64,000 bases of DNA from Siansivirga zeaxanthinifaciens CC-SAMT-1 (GTDB taxonomy: Bacteria; Bacteroidota; Bacteroidia; Flavobacteriales; Flavobacteriaceae): contig NZ_CP007202.1 of the NCBI RefSeq assembly GCF_000941055.1, positions 2,290,001 to 2,354,000 on the forward strand, read 5' to 3'. Positions 21,003-28,956 of the stretch are shown in pieces (positions within the stretch are counted from its first letter, which is position 1; each line of letters opens with the position of its first letter). Position numbers and translations under genes: made by a program. A model generated the notes under the pieces. That model did no database searches, was not told the origin of the DNA, and saw only the letters and a list, made by a program, of their open reading frames with translations.

Positions 21003-21572
21003 ATGATTGATAAGCTTTTAGAATACGATACACAATTATTTTTATTTCTTAATAATTTGGGATCTCCTACCTGGGATTCCATGTGGTTGCTAATAACTCA
21101 CGAGTTTACGTTTGTGCCACTTTATGCTATTTTACTTTATTTACTTTATAGAAATTATGGATTAAAAGCCCTGCTTATTTTTGTTTTGGTGGTGGCATTA
21201 ATGATTACCTGTACCGACCAAATAACCAATATGTTTAAACGCGGGTTTGCTAGACCGAGGCCTTGTGGAGTGGCGGATTTAATTGACCAAATGCGTTTTA
21301 TTGCCGTGCGTTGTGGTAAATATGGTTTTTTCTCTGGACACTCATCTAACTCAATGGCAGCAGCTGTTTTTGCTGGTTTAATGTTAAAACCGTTTTATAA
21401 AAATTTAATTTTTATTTTATTGTTTTGGAGTGCCGTAGTGGCTTACAGCCGAATTTATGTTGGCGTGCATTACCCTCTAGATATTGTATGCGGATTAACT
21501 TTTGGAGCCTTTGTTGGGTTCCTGTTTTACAAATTTGCAAGCTATCTTATTAAACGCTATGTCTCGGTTTAA
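21003..21572 (+). CDS. PAP2-family membrane phosphatase
   Basis: The 189-aa protein has about five membrane segments and the three phosphatase motifs of the PAP2 superfamily. These are K-x6-RP as KRGFARPRPCG (residue about 80), PSGH-like FFSGHSSNSMA (residue about 115, Ser replacing Pro) and SRIYVGVHYPLDIVCG (residue about 155). Family members dephosphorylate phosphatidic acid, undecaprenyl diphosphate or phosphatidylglycerol phosphate at the membrane. The neighbouring lipid kinase and LtaS-like genes, although on the other strand, make a phospholipid substrate plausible. It starts at ATG 21003, 16 bases after the repeat element, and converges on the lipid kinase gene with a four-base gap. 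Confidence 0.9.
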   Translation: MIDKLLEYDTQLFLFLNNLGSPTWDSMWLLITHEFTFVPLYAILLYLLYRNYGLKALLIFVLVVALMITCTDQITNMFKRGFARPRPCGVADLIDQMRFIAVRCGKYGFFSGHSSNSMAAAVFAGLMLKPFYKNLIFILLFWSAVVAYSRIYVGVHYPLDIVCGLTFGAFVGFLFYKFASYLIKRYVSV

Positions 21573-21576
21573 TGGT

Positions 21577-22458
21577 TTACGAAATAACTCTTAAACTCTT
21601 ATTTAGTATTGAAATACTGGCTTGGCTGTTTTGTAACAGATAAAATTCGCCATCGATTTGTGTTTCAATGGATGCTTTATTGTTTTTATGAATAACTAAT
21701 TTGTTAGATTCGTACTGCTTTACTTCTTTTAATAAAGTATGTTTTTTAAATAGCATTAATATGGACACTAGCAGGGTTTTAATTTTTCCTATTTTTGAAA
21801 CAATAACAATATCAAGTATGCCATCTTGCAAAGACGCCTGAGGTGTTAAACTTATTTTATAGCCTAATTCATTAGAATTAGAAGTAAATATCATGAAGGG
21901 TTTAACCTGTAATATGGTGTCGTTTATTTCAATTTCAAAATCTACTAATTCCTTTTTTTGAAAAATAGTTTTAAAATAAGCCTTGATATAACTTTTTAAA
22001 GTGTGATGTTTATAGGATTCGTAATTTTTAATGACTTGTGCATCGAAACCAATACCACAATTACTAAAAAAATAGCGCTCATTAATAACTCCAGAATCTA
22101 TAAGTAGGGTGTTTTGAGCCTTAATTAAATTAAGGGCTTTGTTGATGTTTTTTGGGATTTTTAAGTTGGATGCTAAACCATTCCCAGAACCTAAAGGAAT
22201 AATTCCTAAAATGATATTGCTACCAACTATACAAGACGCTACTTCGTTAATGGTACCATCACCACCACAGGCAACAATAACATCGGCCTGTTCGTTTACT
22301 GAGTCTTGTGTTAATGTTACAGCATGTTTTTTATGGGTAGATTGTTTAATAACAATTTGGTATTGTTCTTTATTGAAGAAACTTTTAAGGTGCTTATAGC
22401 TTAAAGAATTATTTCCTTTACCAGCAACAGGGTTTATAATGAAATGAATTTTTTTCAA
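21577..22458 (-). CDS. Diacylglycerol kinase / YegS-like lipid kinase
   Basis: This 293-aa protein is a soluble DAGK-catalytic-domain lipid kinase. It starts with IHFIINPVAGKGN. The nucleotide-binding signature is ACGGDGTINEVASCIVG near residue 62, followed by GIIPLGSGNGLASNLKIP near residue 88. The C-terminal half has the beta-sandwich with a final IDGEF-type motif (TQIDGEFYLL). It would phosphorylate diacylglycerol or a related lipid with ATP. The start codon is TTG at 22458. It is three bases downstream of the LtaS-like gene stop, so the two form an operon. This fits recycling of the diacylglycerol released by LtaS-type enzymes, as DgkB does in Gram-positive bacteria (inference). Confidence 0.9.
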   Translation of the reverse strand: MKKIHFIINPVAGKGNNSLSYKHLKSFFNKEQYQIVIKQSTHKKHAVTLTQDSVNEQADVIVACGGDGTINEVASCIVGSNIILGIIPLGSGNGLASNLKIPKNINKALNLIKAQNTLLIDSGVINERYFFSNCGIGFDAQVIKNYESYKHHTLKSYIKAYFKTIFQKKELVDFEIEINDTILQVKPFMIFTSNSNELGYKISLTPQASLQDGILDIVIVSKIGKIKTLLVSILMLFKKHTLLKEVKQYESNKLVIHKNNKASIETQIDGEFYLLQNSQASISILNKSLRVIS

Positions 22459-22461
22459 AGG

Positions 22462-24438
22462 CTAATTTTTAAGCTTAAGTCCGTTGTTATGATATAAATA
22501 GTCGGCTGTTTGGTAAAATGATATTGTTTCAACCAGCATGTCTTTATCAACTTCTTTAGAAATTAAATCGTCGTTATCTGTTTCCCATTCGTAATACGTT
22601 ACTACATGCTGGTCGCTTAAAACCATAAGTTTTTGGTCTTTTAAAAGTCCTAAATTTCTGTAGTTTCCAATAAAAGCACGTTCGTCTTCTTTTTTCATTT
22701 TTAAAACATCGATGCCAAATAAATTAGATGTATAATCCCAGTTTAAAAGGCTAAATAGGGTTGGAAACACATCGATTTGAGAACTTAATTTATCAATTTT
22801 TTGAGGTTTTGTATTTTCAAGATTGCATATAAGCGCCGGGATACGATATTTATCGATATTTAAGTTCCAGCGTCCGGCGCTACTAGCGCAGTGGTCTGCC
22901 ATTATTACAAATACGGTGTTTTCAAACCAAGGTTTAGTTTTTGCTGTTTTGAAAAATTGACCAATGGCATAATCGGTGTATTTTATGGCGCCTTCACGAC
23001 TGGTACCAGACGGAATGTCTATTTTTCCTTCTGGATATGTGAACGGTCGATGATTGGAAGTCGTCATGATAAAATTGAAGAAAGGCTTTTCATTAAGACT
23101 TGACTTGTCGGCTTCTTTTATGACTTTGTTGTAAATATCTTCATCGCAAACACCCCAAGCATTTTCGAAAGTTACTTCGTTATCGTTAATATTAGTTCGT
23201 TTGGTCTTGATGTGAGCATCTAATAGAAAACCGCGACCTCTATCGATAATGTTAAACCCGTTACCACCAAAATAAGTATTCATATTATCGAAATAGCCAT
23301 CGCCTCCATAAAAAAAGTTGTTATCGTAACCTTCTTCTTCAAATACGCTGGCTATGGTGAAAAGCCCTTGGTTATTATCGCGTTTAACGATGCTTCTTCC
23401 GGGTGTAGGAGGAATGGATAGTGTTATGGCTTCCATACCTCTTACGGTTCGTGTTCCGGTGGCGTATAAATTTGTAAAAAACAGACTTTTTTCTGACAAA
23501 GAATCGAGGGTTGGTGTTATTTCTAATTCACTTCCTAATGAATGAAGATAGGATGCACTTAAGCTTTCAATACAAATGAAAATAACATTTGGTTTTTTTG
23601 GAGGATGTAAACTATCTGCATTTGTAATTGCTCTATAAATTTCCTTTTTTTTAGGATTTATAAACTCTGAATTATTTGAAGCAATTTTTTGTTTAACAAG
23701 GTTGAAAGCTTGGTCTGTATTAACGGTATTATAAAACTCGGTATACGATAATTCGTTATTTTTAAAAGCTGCAAAAAAGGAATAAATACCTGTTTTAGCT
23801 AACTCGTCGTTATATCTGTTGTTAAATTGTTCGGCATCTTTGTTTTTAACGAAAAACAAAAAAATAAGTGCGATGCCAATAAATAATGCAGAAGGAAATA
23901 ATTTTGCTTTAAAGGGCGTGTCGTTTTTAAAGGTGGTTTTAAAAACACCAATTCTACTTATAAAATAAAATAAACCAATAAAAATAATTAGTATACCACT
24001 TAATAATAGCGGTATAGGATACGATTCGTTGATATTCTTAACAACTTCGTAGGTGTAAATTAAATAATCGACGGCTATAAAATTAAAACGACGTTCAAAC
24101 TCTTCCCAGAATGTAATTTCAGCAAAAAACGAAAACAAGAAAATGATAACGCCTAACGAAAATGCAAAATAAGTAAAGACTTTATCTAAAATACTACCAT
24201 ATAGCTTTTTAAGAATAATGAGCAGGTATAATAAATAGGGTAATGTAAAAAACGATACTGTACCTAAATCAAATAAAAAACCAATAATAAAAGTGTTTGC
24301 TAATTTAAAAAAGGTCGCATCTACTTCTTTAAAACTGTAAAATAAAAAAAATATCCTCACAAAAAGTGACAATATTAAAAACAAGAAAACAAAGGTTTTT
24401 AATAGGGATAGTCGTTTTGGGAAAATGAATTTAAGCAT
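22462..24438 (-). CDS. LtaS/MdoB-like membrane sulfatase-fold phosphoglycerol transferase
   Basis: The 658-aa protein has five N-terminal membrane helices (to about residue 195) and a large periplasmic alkaline-phosphatase/sulfatase-fold domain. Active-site features are the metal-binding Glu in NVIFICIESLSASYL, the nucleophilic Thr in TGTRTVRGMEAI and a late MADHCASS motif. The layout matches lipoteichoic acid synthase and OpgB/MdoB, which move phosphoglycerol from phosphatidylglycerol to an acceptor and release diacylglycerol. A Gram-negative flavobacterium is not expected to make lipoteichoic acid, so the acceptor is unknown; glycans or lipids in the envelope are candidates. It is followed immediately by the lipid kinase gene. 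Confidence 0.88.
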   Translation of the reverse strand: MLKFIFPKRLSLLKTFVFLFLILSLFVRIFFLFYSFKEVDATFFKLANTFIIGFLFDLGTVSFFTLPYLLYLLIILKKLYGSILDKVFTYFAFSLGVIIFLFSFFAEITFWEEFERRFNFIAVDYLIYTYEVVKNINESYPIPLLLSGILIIFIGLFYFISRIGVFKTTFKNDTPFKAKLFPSALFIGIALIFLFFVKNKDAEQFNNRYNDELAKTGIYSFFAAFKNNELSYTEFYNTVNTDQAFNLVKQKIASNNSEFINPKKKEIYRAITNADSLHPPKKPNVIFICIESLSASYLHSLGSELEITPTLDSLSEKSLFFTNLYATGTRTVRGMEAITLSIPPTPGRSIVKRDNNQGLFTIASVFEEEGYDNNFFYGGDGYFDNMNTYFGGNGFNIIDRGRGFLLDAHIKTKRTNINDNEVTFENAWGVCDEDIYNKVIKEADKSSLNEKPFFNFIMTTSNHRPFTYPEGKIDIPSGTSREGAIKYTDYAIGQFFKTAKTKPWFENTVFVIMADHCASSAGRWNLNIDKYRIPALICNLENTKPQKIDKLSSQIDVFPTLFSLLNWDYTSNLFGIDVLKMKKEDERAFIGNYRNLGLLKDQKLMVLSDQHVVTYYEWETDNDDLISKEVDKDMLVETISFYQTADYLYHNNGLKLKN

Positions 24439-24598
24439 GGTTTATTTAGAGATTACTTTTCGATTTTTACGTTTTAAAAATTGAAATTATTCTATGTTAA
24501 ATGTATAACAATAATCAATTAAAAAAATTGTATTTACCGAAATTAATACAAACTAAATAAACATTTTTTACCTAAAAAGGAAGATCAATAAAAAGCTT

Positions 24599-25156
24599 TT
24601 AATTTTTAAGTGGTAATGCCACTTTTGTCTCATCCCAAGCCATGGTTAAAAATAATTTATCGGTTGAATTATCGAAGGCTATGGTAAATTGTTCAACAAC
24701 ATGATCGAGTTTTTTTATAGGCACTTGTACGTTTAATACATCGTAATTAGGGTCCCACATAGGTTTCATTTCTTTATCGACACCCCATTCGTATTGTTTA
24801 GAGTTAAAAATAACGGTCCAAACCGAATCTTTAGGTACCGTCCAAAGGGTGTATTTTCCAGCAGGTAAGGTCATGCCTTCAATATCTAAATCTTTGTTAG
24901 TTTTAAAGGTAGTCGCTTCGTTCGCTCCCGTACGCCAAACCTGGTTAAGAGGCACGAGTGCTCCAAAAATTTCACGTCCTTTTTTGGAAGGGCGGTTATA
25001 AAAAACTTCTAATTTTAAATCGTTTAATTTAAATTCTACGGTATCTTTTGGGCTTAAGCGTGGTGCAAATATATTTTCAACAAAAATGGAATATAATGCT
25101 AAAACTACTGCTGTTATAGTTAGAAAAATTAATACACGCTTTAAAAAAGAATTCAT
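24599..25156 (-). CDS. DUF2911 family membrane-anchored protein
   Basis: The 185-aa protein has an N-terminal membrane anchor (residues about 8-28) and one DUF2911 domain. Typical motifs are VFYNRPSKKGREIFG (residue about 53), VWRTGANEATTF and PAGKYTLWTVP. DUF2911 proteins are common exported proteins in Bacteroidota with no established activity. The gene stands alone between the LtaS-like operon and the divergent ECF sigma gene. The anchor lacks a lipobox and a clear cleavage site, so the protein is probably membrane-tethered and faces the periplasm. Confidence 0.87.
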   Translation of the reverse strand: MNSFLKRVLIFLTITAVVLALYSIFVENIFAPRLSPKDTVEFKLNDLKLEVFYNRPSKKGREIFGALVPLNQVWRTGANEATTFKTNKDLDIEGMTLPAGKYTLWTVPKDSVWTVIFNSKQYEWGVDKEMKPMWDPNYDVLNVQVPIKKLDHVVEQFTIAFDNSTDKLFLTMAWDETKVALPLKN

Positions 25157-25322
25157 AGACTGTTTTTTTGATAAAGATACTTTAAAAAGTAATAATTAAT
25201 AAAACACAAACGCAGATTTCTTTAGTTTTGTTATATCTGTGAAAAAATATTTATTTTTTTGCAACACTTCATTTTTTATATCGTCTTTAAAATGAACTAA
25301 CACCAACCAAAAGTAAATTAGC

Positions 25323-25874
25323 ATGTTGCAAGTTGACATTATAGAACAATGTAAACAAAACAATCGCAAAGCACAATTACAACTGTACAATCAGTACTGT
25401 GACGGTATGTTTGTTGTTGCAAAACGATTTTTAAAAGATGCTAACGATGCCGAAGATGTGGTCCAAGAAGCCTTTATAAAGGCCTTTACCAAACTGCATC
25501 AATACAAAGCAGATGTTACTTTTGGAGCGTGGTTAAAACGTATTGTAATTAATAAGAGTATCGATTTAATAAAGTCTAAAAAGCAAATACTTGTAGAATT
25601 AGACCAGGTGCACCTAAAAGTAGTCGATTCTTCTTATGAAGACAAATGGTTAGTAGACGATGCTATAACCTTAAACGATGTTAAAAGCGCTATCAATAAT
25701 TTACCGGAAACGTATCAATATGTAGTTATGCTTTATTTAATAGAAGGTTACGATCATCAAGAGATTTCAGAAATTTTGAATATTTCGGAAGTAGCTTCCA
25801 GAACCAATTTATCCAGAGGAAAAGCAAAACTACAGGAACTTTTAAAACAAAAACAACATGGCACAGGATATTAG
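25323..25874 (+). CDS. ECF-type RNA polymerase sigma factor
   Basis: The 183-aa protein has sigma regions 2 and 4 only. Region 2 contains DANDAEDVVQEAFIKAF (residue about 38) and the -10 recognition part FGAWLKRIVINKSIDL. Region 4 reads NLPETYQYVVMLYLIEGYDH and then ISEILNISEVASRTNLSRGK. The length and lack of region 3 are typical of ECF sigmas. Its 3' end overlaps the next gene by 17 bases, and a third gene follows 13 bases later. This is a compact sigma / anti-sigma / effector arrangement. It probably responds to an envelope signal relayed by the membrane protein encoded next. Confidence 0.92.
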   Translation: MLQVDIIEQCKQNNRKAQLQLYNQYCDGMFVVAKRFLKDANDAEDVVQEAFIKAFTKLHQYKADVTFGAWLKRIVINKSIDLIKSKKQILVELDQVHLKVVDSSYEDKWLVDDAITLNDVKSAINNLPETYQYVVMLYLIEGYDHQEISEILNISEVASRTNLSRGKAKLQELLKQKQHGTGY

Positions 25875-26436
25875 AGATTTATTTAAAAACGATGAAGCTT
25901 TAAATGAGCAAATGCCTAAAAATCACCAAGAGCGCTTTCTAGAGAAATTAAATAAAACCTTACCCCAAAAGAAGTCTTCCAGATTTAATTGGATGCTCAT
26001 TGCGGCTAGTATTGTATTGCTTTTAGGTTTTGGATTTAGCGTTTACAAGTATTTTAACTCTAACAACGAAGCAACCATAGAAGTTGTTAACAATAATAAT
26101 CAATTAGAGACAAAAACCTTGGGTGATGTTTCTCCCGGATTAAAAAAAGTTGAAGATTATTATTTAGCAAGTATCCATTTAGAACTCTCTAAAATAAAGT
26201 ACACACCAGAAACGAAGGAGTTATTTGATGGCTATATAGTTCAATTAGAAACTTTAGATAAAGAATATAAACAATTATCAGAAGAGTTAACACAATCGGG
26301 TCCTACCGAGCTAACTATTAATGCTTTAATTGATAATTTAAAGTTTCGTTTAAATCTGTTATATCGTTTAAGAGGACAGTTAAAACAGTTAAATCAAGAA
26401 GATAATTTGGGAATAGAAGACAATCAAATTATTTAA
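25858..26436 (+). CDS. Single-pass membrane protein, putative anti-sigma factor
   Basis: The 192-aa protein has a cytoplasmic N terminus of about 43 residues, one membrane helix (WMLIAASIVLLLGFGFSVY, residues about 44-62) and a periplasmic domain rich in predicted coiled coil (residues about 90-192). That layout, and translational overlap of 17 bases with an ECF sigma gene, are what anti-sigma factors show. The N-terminal segment DIRDLFKNDEALNEQMPKNH does not carry a recognisable zinc-binding ASD motif. The regulatory role is therefore inferred from position and topology. A nearby alternative is a structural partner of the downstream exported protein. Confidence 0.65.
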   Translation: MAQDIRDLFKNDEALNEQMPKNHQERFLEKLNKTLPQKKSSRFNWMLIAASIVLLLGFGFSVYKYFNSNNEATIEVVNNNNQLETKTLGDVSPGLKKVEDYYLASIHLELSKIKYTPETKELFDGYIVQLETLDKEYKQLSEELTQSGPTELTINALIDNLKFRLNLLYRLRGQLKQLNQEDNLGIEDNQII

Positions 26437-26449
26437 AATCAATCAAAAA

Positions 26450-27853
26450 ATGAACAAATCAATTATAAAAATAATAACCTTAACCATTGCTTTTATGATG
26501 GTTAATATAGTGGTAGCTCAACAAAAGTTGACTAAAGTATCGCAATCTATTAACGTTTCAAAAGACGTTGTTATAAACTTAAATACAAGTTATAGTAATA
26601 TTATTTTCGATACTTGGAATAAAGATGTTATTGAAATAGAAGCTTATATAGAAGGTGAAAAAGTAAGTAAAGAAGAATTGCAAAAATTATTAAAAACATG
26701 GAAAGTTGATATTGATGCCACCAAAAATGAAGTATCTATCTCTACCAATGGTTTTGCAAATGGTTCTTGGGAGCTTTATTCTAAAAAAGACATAGACGAT
26801 GAAACAATTAACGATATTTTAAAAGAATTAAAATTTGAATTAGCAGACATTCCCATTCTTAGTTTTTTTGGCGATATACCACCAGTGACTTCCATACCAG
26901 AATTACCACCGATGCCCAAAGGGATTGATAAAATACAGTTTGATTATAATGCTTACCAAAAAGATGGTGAAAAATATTTAGAGCTTTATTCGAAACAAAT
27001 GGAAACGACTTTTGGAAAGGATTTTGAAGAAAAGATGGAAGCCTGGGGCGAAAAATATGCTAAAAAAATGGAAGCCTGGAGCGAGCAATATGCTAAGAAA
27101 ATGGAAAAAATGTCTGGTGAGAAAGAAGCGCAAGCTAAAAATCGTGAAGAACTCAAAATAGCACGCGAAAAACTTATGGAATCTAGAGAGCAACTAAGTA
27201 AAGAACGCGAAAAGTTGGCTAACAACAGAAAAGATGTTGTTGTGAAACTAATTCATGATAAATCGGCGCATCAAGTTAAAAAGTACATAAAGATTAAAAT
27301 ACCTAAAAAAGCAAAATTAAAGGTAAATGTTAGACATGGCGAAATTGAATTTGCATCAACCATTGAAAATTTAAAAGCCAATTTATCATACACCAAATTA
27401 ACAGCAAACAGCATTAATGGAAGTCAAACTTCCATTAATGCCTCGTATTCGCCTTTATATGTTTCTTATTGGAATTTAGGCGAGCTAAATGCTAACTATG
27501 TAAAAGACGCTGTGTTAAAAAACGTAAAACAAATTGTTTTAAATTCTAATTCATCGCATATTACCATCGATAATATACAAAGTAGCGCTATTATTAACGG
27601 GTCCATAGGCGATTTAGATATTAAAAATTTAGAAGATAGTTTTACAAACTTAAACATTGTATTACAAAACAGTAACGCGAACATTTCACTTCCTAAAACC
27701 GATTATAATTTGCAGTATGTAGGCAGTCGTTCTAATTTTACACATCCAAAAAGGAAGAAATCAGATAATTCTAATACCTTTTTAACCGGAAATTCCAGTT
27801 CTGGAAAAACAATTTTAGTAAATGCTAAGTTTAGTCATGTGGTTATGAAATAA
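26450..27853 (+). CDS. Exported protein with coiled coil and DUF4097-like beta domain
   Basis: The 467-aa protein has a signal peptide (residues 1-23, ending VVAQ). An N-terminal beta region with INLNTSYSNIIFDTW follows, then a Pro-rich turn (residues about 140-165) and a charged coiled coil (residues about 185-265). The coil includes the near-repeats EKMEAWGEKYAKK and KMEAWSEQYAKKM. The C-terminal 180 residues look like stacked beta strands similar to DUF4097 adhesin-like proteins (HGEIEFASTIENLKANLSY). No catalytic residues are apparent. It is the last gene of the sigma operon, 13 bases after the putative anti-sigma gene. It could be a sensor, an envelope-stress effector or a structural adhesin. 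Confidence 0.65.
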   Translation: MNKSIIKIITLTIAFMMVNIVVAQQKLTKVSQSINVSKDVVINLNTSYSNIIFDTWNKDVIEIEAYIEGEKVSKEELQKLLKTWKVDIDATKNEVSISTNGFANGSWELYSKKDIDDETINDILKELKFELADIPILSFFGDIPPVTSIPELPPMPKGIDKIQFDYNAYQKDGEKYLELYSKQMETTFGKDFEEKMEAWGEKYAKKMEAWSEQYAKKMEKMSGEKEAQAKNREELKIAREKLMESREQLSKEREKLANNRKDVVVKLIHDKSAHQVKKYIKIKIPKKAKLKVNVRHGEIEFASTIENLKANLSYTKLTANSINGSQTSINASYSPLYVSYWNLGELNANYVKDAVLKNVKQIVLNSNSSHITIDNIQSSAIINGSIGDLDIKNLEDSFTNLNIVLQNSNANISLPKTDYNLQYVGSRSNFTHPKRKKSDNSNTFLTGNSSSGKTILVNAKFSHVVMK

Positions 27854-27857
27854 GCCA

Positions 27858-28778
27858 TTAATTAAATGACATTTTTAATTCGCAAGCTTCTATAATTTGG
27901 TTAAGGGGTGTTACATAATCGAACCAAAGGGCTTGTTCTTCTTTTTTAAACCAAGTAAGTTGTCGTTTTGCAAAACGACGTGAATTTTTCTTTATTTCTG
28001 AAATGGCAAAATCTAAAGGCCATTCGCCGTCCAGATAATTAAATAATTCTTTATATCCCACCGTATTTAAGGCATTTAAATTTTTATACGGAAGCAGTGC
28101 TTTTACTTCTTCTAATAAACCTTCCTGCATCATCACATCTACACGGCGATTAATACGCTCGTAAATAATGTCTCGATTGGCTGTTAATGTAACGGTAATG
28201 GTTTTAAATGGTCTGTTTATTTTTTCCTTATTTAAAAAGGATGAGTATGGTTTTTTAGTACCGATGCAAATTTCCAACGCCCGAATGACCCGATGGGGAT
28301 TATCGATAGCGATGGTTTTATAAGCTAAAGGGTCTAAGCTTTTTAATTGCTCTTGTAAAACGGAAATTCCGTGTAATTCTAAATTGGTGTTTAGAGATGC
28401 TCGAATGTCTGGATTTACATCTGGAAAATCGTCTAAGCCTTTAGTAACGGCATCGACATATAATCCCGAACCGCCTACCATTACAACAACATCGTGTGTT
28501 TTATATAATTTATTAAGACAGTTTAAAGCGTCTTTTTCGAAAGCACCTACATTGTATTGATCTTCGATACTTTTATGATGAATAAAATGATGCTTCGCTG
28601 CTGCTAATTCTTCTTGGGATGGAGCAGCTGTGCCAATTTGCATTTCTTTAAAGAATTGCCTTGAATCGGCTGAAATGATTTCGGTATTAAAATGATTTGC
28701 AAGTTTAATGCTTAAGTCTGTTTTGCCTATTGCCGTTGGACCTACTACCGAAATTAAATATTTATTTGTTGGGTTAAT
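27858..28778 (-). CDS. miaA: tRNA dimethylallyltransferase, probable ATT start
   Basis: MiaA adds a dimethylallyl group to A37 of tRNAs reading U-starting codons. The 306-aa product has the P-loop VVGPTAIGKTDLSIKLAN near residue 10, then IISADSRQFFKEMQIGTAA, VVMVGGSGLYVDAV and a late GYKELFNYLDGEW segment. The frame has no ATG, GTG or TTG upstream of the P-loop; the next ATG (28643) would remove it. By homology the protein should begin about where ATT 28776-28778 lies (then NPTNKYLISVVGP). A promoter-like TTG-N19-TACCTTTA ends 19 bases upstream of this codon. The 3' end converges on the coiled-coil protein gene with a four-base gap. Confidence 0.93.
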   Translation of the reverse strand: MNPTNKYLISVVGPTAIGKTDLSIKLANHFNTEIISADSRQFFKEMQIGTAAPSQEELAAAKHHFIHHKSIEDQYNVGAFEKDALNCLNKLYKTHDVVVMVGGSGLYVDAVTKGLDDFPDVNPDIRASLNTNLELHGISVLQEQLKSLDPLAYKTIAIDNPHRVIRALEICIGTKKPYSSFLNKEKINRPFKTITVTLTANRDIIYERINRRVDVMMQEGLLEEVKALLPYKNLNALNTVGYKELFNYLDGEWPLDFAISEIKKNSRRFAKRQLTWFKKEEQALWFDYVTPLNQIIEACELKMSFN

Positions 28779-28797
28779 AACGTATGATTTTTGTTTG

Positions 28798-28827
28798 TAA
28801 AGGTAATTTGAATTCCTGATTTTACAA
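28798..28827 (-). promoter_or_regulatory. Putative miaA promoter (TTG-N19-TACCTTTA)
   Basis: On the minus strand TTG (28827-28825) and TACCTTTA (28805-28798) are separated by exactly 19 bases. This is the standard Bacteroidota -33/-7 spacing, with seven of eight matches in the -7 box. Transcription would start about 10-15 bases before the ATT at 28778. This fits initiation there and excludes a start further upstream. Confidence 0.55.
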
Positions 28828-28860
28828 GTCTTTGTGTTTAAAAACTACTTGGCAGGTGTG

Positions 28861-28948
28861 GGCGTTAAGGGTAGAAGCGGCATCCTTTTATTTTTTTCAA
28901 ATAAAAGATATAGCGGATAACCTGACCACGATGCGTCGTGGTAACGCC
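28861..28948 (+). repeat. Intergenic structured repeat, copy 2 of 3
   Basis: GGCGTTA (28861-28867) pairs with TAACGCC (28942-28948). The first internal hairpin is CTTTTATTT (28885-28893) with AAATAAAAG (28899-28907). The second is CCACGA-TGCG-TCGTGG (28926-28941), a perfect six-base stem. The linker GATATAGCGGATAACCTGAC matches copy 1 at 17 of 20 positions. The element lies eight bases beyond the stop of the ion-channel gene but points opposite to it. The strand assignment simply follows the orientation shared with the other copies. Confidence 0.8.
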
Positions 28949-28956
28949 ATGAGACT

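Noticed and set aside
26978..27225. Minus-strand ORFs rich in Phe and Ser opposite the coiled-coil protein gene
   Set aside because: They are antisense to a Lys/Glu-rich coiled coil, which gives such open frames automatically; no family resemblance.
27858..28643. miaA as a truncated or broken gene starting at ATG 28643
   Set aside because: The frame continues upstream without a stop and encodes the P-loop; an ATT start with a good promoter explains it better than a pseudogene.
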